Shown one piece after another: positions 8,759-12,195 of a DNA stretch of 12,195 nucleotides. The position numbers and the translations under genes are program-made. This DNA is from Patescibacteria group bacterium UBA6023. GTDB taxonomy: Bacteria; Patescibacteriota; Minisyncoccia; Phycocordibacterales; UBA6899. The stretch covers positions 1 through 12,195 of the forward strand of contig DIZR01000095.1 in the NCBI GenBank assembly GCA_002429425.1, in the 5' to 3' direction. The first letter of the stretch is position 1; every line of letters starts with the position of its first letter. The notes below the pieces were generated by a model. It did no database searches and had not been told where the DNA came from. It worked only from the letters and a program-made list of their open reading frames with translations.

Positions 8759-10084
8759 TTAATTATGTAAATTTTGTAATGTTCGTCGAGTTCCCTCTTT
8801 ATAATCTTCAACACTTGGCTGATCATAAGGATTAACATGCATGAGCATGGCAAGATGAATAACAGTAAGTATACGCCACTGCATATATGCACCAATGGTG
8901 TGCGGGGAAAGGGTGGATAATCCTACTTCAGCAAAAGGAAGTGCATTTTTTCTATATGCACCCATGACACCCTGATAGATTGCACCCATTATGTCCTCAG
9001 TAATTTTGCCCGCTATTCCTGAAACAAGTCCATCAAATAATCCGTCATTCGGAATTTTTATTGGGAAAGTGTTCTCTGTCTTAATAAGCATGGTAAATTT
9101 ATCTCTTGGGCCCCCAAAATAAAGTTGTGCCATCGAATGTAAGTCAGTCGAACCAATTGAAACAATTGGGGTTATCCCCGCATGCACAACCTTTCCTGAT
9201 ATGTCTTTTTCTTTTCCCAGTGATTCCGCAATCAATTGTCTTTCCCATTTCCCCAGTGACTCGAGTTCGGGGGTAAAATGAAAAATATTAAGCATTGATG
9301 TACCTGCCATCATTTCTCCAAATAATATTTCTGCGGCTCGGCGCGCATGTTGATTTCCGGAATCTCCACCAATACATAGTGCGAGCATATCTGCCGCACC
9401 TTGACGCAAGGAGACAATATCAATTCCAGATACTACTAGTGGAAACAATCCTACCGCAGAAAAAACGGAAAACCTTCCTCCAATCATTTTGGGGATAGCC
9501 AATAATCCGTAATGTTTTTGCTTTGCAAGGTTCCATAAGTTTGAATCCTCATCAGTGGTGCACACCACTCGACTCTCGACGTCATCGATACGTTCCATGA
9601 GATACGCCATGAGTACCTCGAAATTCACAATACTTTCGGTAGTTGCTCCGGATTTACTCACGAGATTGATGAGTATTTCTTCTTTATAATGTACATTATC
9701 ACCAAGTATTTTTTCGAGATCCCTGATTAAACTTACACCGACAGTATCGAGAAAAACCATTTTTGGAAGCGTCTCACTTAAAAAATCACATTGCCCACGC
9801 AGTGCATCATATACCGCTTTTGTTCCAAGATTAGAGCCCCCAATACCGATAACAATAATGAATTTTAACTGCGTAGTATGATACGCTTCAGCCATACGGT
9901 TTACCGTTTCAAAAATATTCTGATCAAGAGGGAGACGTACAACTTCATCATGTGTGACATATTTATCTGAACGAAGAAGCGCAATGCGTCGAAATTCATC
10001 GAGAAGCGTCATGGTGGAGCTCCCTGAGTCAACAAAACCTCTTGGTGATGTATTGTAATAATGGCAAAAAAATTTATTTTGCAT
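8759..10084 (-). CDS. pgi: Glucose-6-phosphate isomerase
   Basis: Pgi interconverts glucose-6-phosphate and fructose-6-phosphate in the cytoplasm. At 441 residues it resembles the compact bacterial form of about 450 (Bacillus type) rather than the 550-residue form. Visible: VIGIGGSNLGTKAV (78-91) and NLVSKSGATTES (140-151) of the first SIS domain, signature one GGRFSVFSAVGLFPL (202-216) with Arg204, WERQLIAESLGKE (280-292) with catalytic Glu287, STDLHSMAQL (312-321) with His316, and signature two NPYDQPSVEDYK (418-429) with catalytic Lys429. In signature two Ser424 stands where Gly or Ala is usual. The first ATG is 14 nt after the GH15 stop and lacks a Shine-Dalgarno sequence; Met25 is a less likely start. 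Its position between the hydrolase and the kinase makes it the link from free glucose to glycolysis. Confidence 0.96.
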   Translation of the reverse strand: MQNKFFCHYYNTSPRGFVDSGSSTMTLLDEFRRIALLRSDKYVTHDEVVRLPLDQNIFETVNRMAEAYHTTQLKFIIVIGIGGSNLGTKAVYDALRGQCDFLSETLPKMVFLDTVGVSLIRDLEKILGDNVHYKEEILINLVSKSGATTESIVNFEVLMAYLMERIDDVESRVVCTTDEDSNLWNLAKQKHYGLLAIPKMIGGRFSVFSAVGLFPLVVSGIDIVSLRQGAADMLALCIGGDSGNQHARRAAEILFGEMMAGTSMLNIFHFTPELESLGKWERQLIAESLGKEKDISGKVVHAGITPIVSIGSTDLHSMAQLYFGGPRDKFTMLIKTENTFPIKIPNDGLFDGLVSGIAGKITEDIMGAIYQGVMGAYRKNALPFAEVGLSTLSPHTIGAYMQWRILTVIHLAMLMHVNPYDQPSVEDYKEGTRRTLQNLHN

Positions 10085-10098
10085 AACAAATTATGGTT

Positions 10099-12063
10099 TT
10101 ACTTAATAAGATTAAGTTCTTTCAGTTTACGTATATACATAATCACCGTACGCAGGTACTCTGCATGACTCCATGTAAGTGGCGCAGCGCCAACCTGCTC
10201 ACCAGTATAAGGATTTAATTGCTCAGAAAGAATTCCGGAATAAAGGGAGTTACGTTCTACCCAATTAAGATCTGCGCGTACCTGATCGAGATCATGATCG
10301 GTAGTCGCCATCATTATCGTGTATTGCGTATACCAAAGCGTTGTAATAAACCAAGGATTTCCAGGAAAATCCACACCTTTGCGATAATATTGATCACCCT
10401 CATATCGTGCAATTCCACCAACTGCAGTTTTTATCGTAAGACGTTCTTTCGTAAGATTAACTGCTCGAACGACACGCTCGTCGTCGGGAGGAAGTACACC
10501 GAACAAAAAAATTCCATATACACTTGATGCATCGAGCGTTCTATCAAATGTCATTATTCCATCCTTATCAATTGTTAAGGAGCGCATAAAATAGCCCTTC
10601 TCCGGGTCGTATAAATGTTTTACAATTGCAATACGCATCTCTTCTGCAACACTCTCAAAATTTTGTTCACTACGTTCCTTACCGAGAATTTCAGCAAATT
10701 TTGCTGCCACTTTTAATCCAGCATACGTTGCTGCGGCCGTATATGTATGTACGCCAAACTTTTCTTCCCATAAATTATATGATGGCTTAGGAAGTCCTGT
10801 ATATGTGTCACGATATGAAGCAAGAAATACTCCGGCCTTTTGAATAAATGAATGATAGATTGAATCAATATAATCAAGATCTTTTGTCACAAGCCAATGC
10901 TCCCATAGTGCCCAGAGTATAAGAGCAGTTTCATCTTCCTGAATTGGAAGTTCAGGATAACCATCGACCACATATCCATGCCACGACGACCCAAGTGATT
11001 CGTCGGAACGATATTTGTGCATCAAATATCCATCTTTTGTTATAACATGATTGCAAAAATCAAAAAATTTCCTCGCGCTATGCCTATCACCGATCCATCC
11101 GAGCGTAACCGCGACATACGCTGCATCTCTCGGCCATACATACGCATACGTATCCCTACCACCCTGAAGCATGTCTGAGTCTCCTGAAGCAATAATTCCA
11201 CCGTTATTATCAACGTGAGAACGCATAAAAAATTGTGATTTCTTAAAAAGATCAATAACGTTTTCACCGAGACCGTAGAAATTCCACTTATTACGTTCTA
11301 CCCACGCACTCCAATAGTCACGCACTGATTCCATGACCATATCCGGTGTGTGCATTATTACATATGAATTCAGGTCACGTGCTTCATCAATGGAAGTTCC
11401 AACCGTGAGCCAATAATGGAATGCCTTCACACTGTTGCGCGAAATATGCATCGTCATACCGATCGTCGAATCAACACTTCCATGCTCGATTGTATTTTTT
11501 GAAAGTAGTCCATCCTCAGCGTCTTTGTATGTACCCTCCTTTCCCTCAATTTGAAATATCCCAACAGTATAATCGGTGAAGCCATAATCATCCATCCATG
11601 CATTCACAAGAAAAGCACGTTTTCCTTCATAGTGAACAATGGTATTGTTCTGTGGATCATAAAATGCCGTATCCCCCTTTTCAGAATGATATATCTCAAA
11701 CTGATGATTAAAAAACATCCGTATTTCCCTATCACGATCTGTTTTATTGTGTACCTTAATCTTGCGTAAAAATATATTCTTCTCATGAGATAATACATCG
11801 GTAAAATAAATCTCAATCTCAAGTTTGCTCGAATATGCGCTAGTGAGTCCGGTATTTGCAGTATCGGAACGCACCTCAATAACCCATGATCCATCATCAA
11901 GCCATGAAAAATTATTCTCAACCCATATCCCAATACGGTGTGCATTCGATCCTCCCGCATGATTCTCAAGTCCGACATATGGAAAATAAATATCACGTAC
12001 ACGTGCATACGCATCAATACAGATAAGCATCGAACCATTACCAAATGAAAGAGACTTCGCCAT
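10099..12063 (-). CDS. Glycoside hydrolase family 15, glucoamylase-type
   Basis: GH15 enzymes cleave terminal glucose from alpha-glucans (glucoamylase) and in some cases trehalose or isomalto-oligosaccharides. The 654-residue protein has the prokaryotic layout: an N-terminal beta-sandwich domain (about 1-255), then an (alpha/alpha)6 barrel (about 265-650). Barrel motifs are TYAYVWPRDAAYVAVTLGW (305-323), LPIQEDETALILWALWEHW (372-390), the general-acid region LPKPSYNLWEEKFGVHT (424-440; Glu433 or Glu434), GGIARYEGDQYY (549-560), PWFITTLWY (570-578) and the base region LTWSHAEYLRT (629-639; Glu635). Both catalytic acids are present. The start MAKSLSFGNGS shows no signal peptide, so the enzyme is probably cytoplasmic and acts on stored or imported glucan. 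The ATG sits 6 nt after an extended -10 box. It leads the GH15-pgi-ROK operon; glucose is the expected product, but the exact substrate is not determinable. Confidence 0.93.
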   Translation of the reverse strand: MAKSLSFGNGSMLICIDAYARVRDIYFPYVGLENHAGGSNAHRIGIWVENNFSWLDDGSWVIEVRSDTANTGLTSAYSSKLEIEIYFTDVLSHEKNIFLRKIKVHNKTDRDREIRMFFNHQFEIYHSEKGDTAFYDPQNNTIVHYEGKRAFLVNAWMDDYGFTDYTVGIFQIEGKEGTYKDAEDGLLSKNTIEHGSVDSTIGMTMHISRNSVKAFHYWLTVGTSIDEARDLNSYVIMHTPDMVMESVRDYWSAWVERNKWNFYGLGENVIDLFKKSQFFMRSHVDNNGGIIASGDSDMLQGGRDTYAYVWPRDAAYVAVTLGWIGDRHSARKFFDFCNHVITKDGYLMHKYRSDESLGSSWHGYVVDGYPELPIQEDETALILWALWEHWLVTKDLDYIDSIYHSFIQKAGVFLASYRDTYTGLPKPSYNLWEEKFGVHTYTAAATYAGLKVAAKFAEILGKERSEQNFESVAEEMRIAIVKHLYDPEKGYFMRSLTIDKDGIMTFDRTLDASSVYGIFLFGVLPPDDERVVRAVNLTKERLTIKTAVGGIARYEGDQYYRKGVDFPGNPWFITTLWYTQYTIMMATTDHDLDQVRADLNWVERNSLYSGILSEQLNPYTGEQVGAAPLTWSHAEYLRTVIMYIRKLKELNLIK

Positions 12064-12069
12064 ACGTTT

Positions 12070-12078
12070 ATTATACCA
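12070..12078 (-). promoter_or_regulatory. Extended -10 promoter of the GH15-pgi-ROK operon, leaderless
   Basis: The minus strand reads TGGTATAAT, then 6 nt, then the GH15 ATG. The predicted start site falls on the A of the ATG, as for tgt. There is no Shine-Dalgarno sequence. A second TATAAT lies upstream (12097-12102), inside an inverted repeat. Confidence 0.65.
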
Positions 12079-12089
12079 AAATTTATTCA

Positions 12090-12107
12090 GGATATCATTA
12101 TATATCC
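12090..12107. repeat. Inverted repeat over the -35 zone of the GH15 promoter
   Basis: The half-sites GGATAT (12090-12095) and ATATCC (12102-12107) are perfect inverse copies around a 6-nt spacer. The centre is about 36 nt upstream of the predicted start site, where a repressor or activator site would be expected. There is no T-tract, so it is a poor terminator. A 6-bp AT-rich repeat can arise by chance. Confidence 0.35.
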
Positions 12108-12120
12108 CTCGAATGGAATT

Positions 12121-12195
12121 TTATTTTTTCTTTATGGTTTTTCTTATTACTACAACAGATTTTTTCGTTGCGATGGGGGCAGCAGGCATCTTTTT
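12121..12195 (-). CDS. C-terminal end of an unidentified protein, Lys-rich tail
   Basis: An open minus-strand frame enters from the right edge and ends with TAA at 12123-12121. The 24 visible residues include MPAAPIATKKSVVVIRKTIK followed by further Lys, a very basic end of the kind common on nucleic-acid-binding or ribosome-associated proteins, but too short to assign. The stop is 57 nt before the GH15 start, in the same direction. Most of the gene lies outside the window. An intergenic open frame cannot be excluded from 25 codons. Confidence 0.5.
   Translation of the reverse strand, partial: KKMPAAPIATKKSVVVIRKTIKKK

Noticed and set aside
11604..12044. 146-codon minus-strand frame inside the GH15 gene
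   Set aside because: It is nested in the GH15 coding region in a shifted frame; its Met/Arg/Ile-rich composition is typical of a shadow frame.

Overview
The window is a dense, AT-leaning bacterial segment using the standard code (TAA and TAG stops on the genes checked). It carries ten complete genes and the end of an eleventh, and no gap between genes exceeds about 110 bases. Very short spacers, Lys-rich protein tails, an HQLRTPL-type histidine kinase, a Tgt with an unusual base-binding loop, and mostly absent Shine-Dalgarno sequences suggest a Patescibacteria/CPR (Parcubacteria-like) genome. That placement is an inference from style and gene content; there is no rRNA or marker-gene evidence here. 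There are no tRNAs, rRNAs, CRISPR arrays, insertion sequences or phage genes, and nothing looks recently transferred.

Layout, left to right. (1) 21-2662, minus: a FIST-domain sensor gene followed 29 nt later by a six-helix membrane histidine kinase, a likely two-gene signalling unit with no response regulator in view. (2) 2718-6411, minus: tgt (tRNA-guanine transglycosylase), uvrB (excision repair) and an unrecognised 109-residue protein, closed by a hairpin terminator at 2685-2712. (3) 6520-7878, plus: thyA and folA (DHFR), the dTMP/folate cycle pair, divergent from tgt and separated from each other by a strong intrinsic terminator. (4) 7896-12063, minus: a GH15 glucoamylase-type hydrolase, glucose-6-phosphate isomerase and a ROK sugar kinase, with 14-nt spacers. 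This reads as a pathway: cytoplasmic alpha-glucan (or trehalose) to glucose, to glucose-6-P, to fructose-6-P. (5) 12121-12195, minus: the Lys-rich C-terminal end of an unidentified protein.

The most distinctive pattern is regulatory. Several transcription units begin with an extended -10 box (TGn plus TATAAT or TATAGT) placed only 6-9 nt before the ATG, with no Shine-Dalgarno sequence: GH15, tgt and FIST, and in weaker form uvrB. This predicts leaderless or nearly leaderless mRNAs. An identical box at the left edge (1-9) predicts a start codon just outside the window. thyA has the same type of promoter but a normal leader with a purine-rich ribosome site.

The gene content is mostly recognisable housekeeping. 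I see no convincing wholly new system. The items most worth a second look are the leaderless promoters, the terminator directly ahead of folA, the FIST-kinase pair, the altered Tgt base-binding loop, the rearranged zinc motif of the ROK kinase, and the unknown gene behind uvrB.
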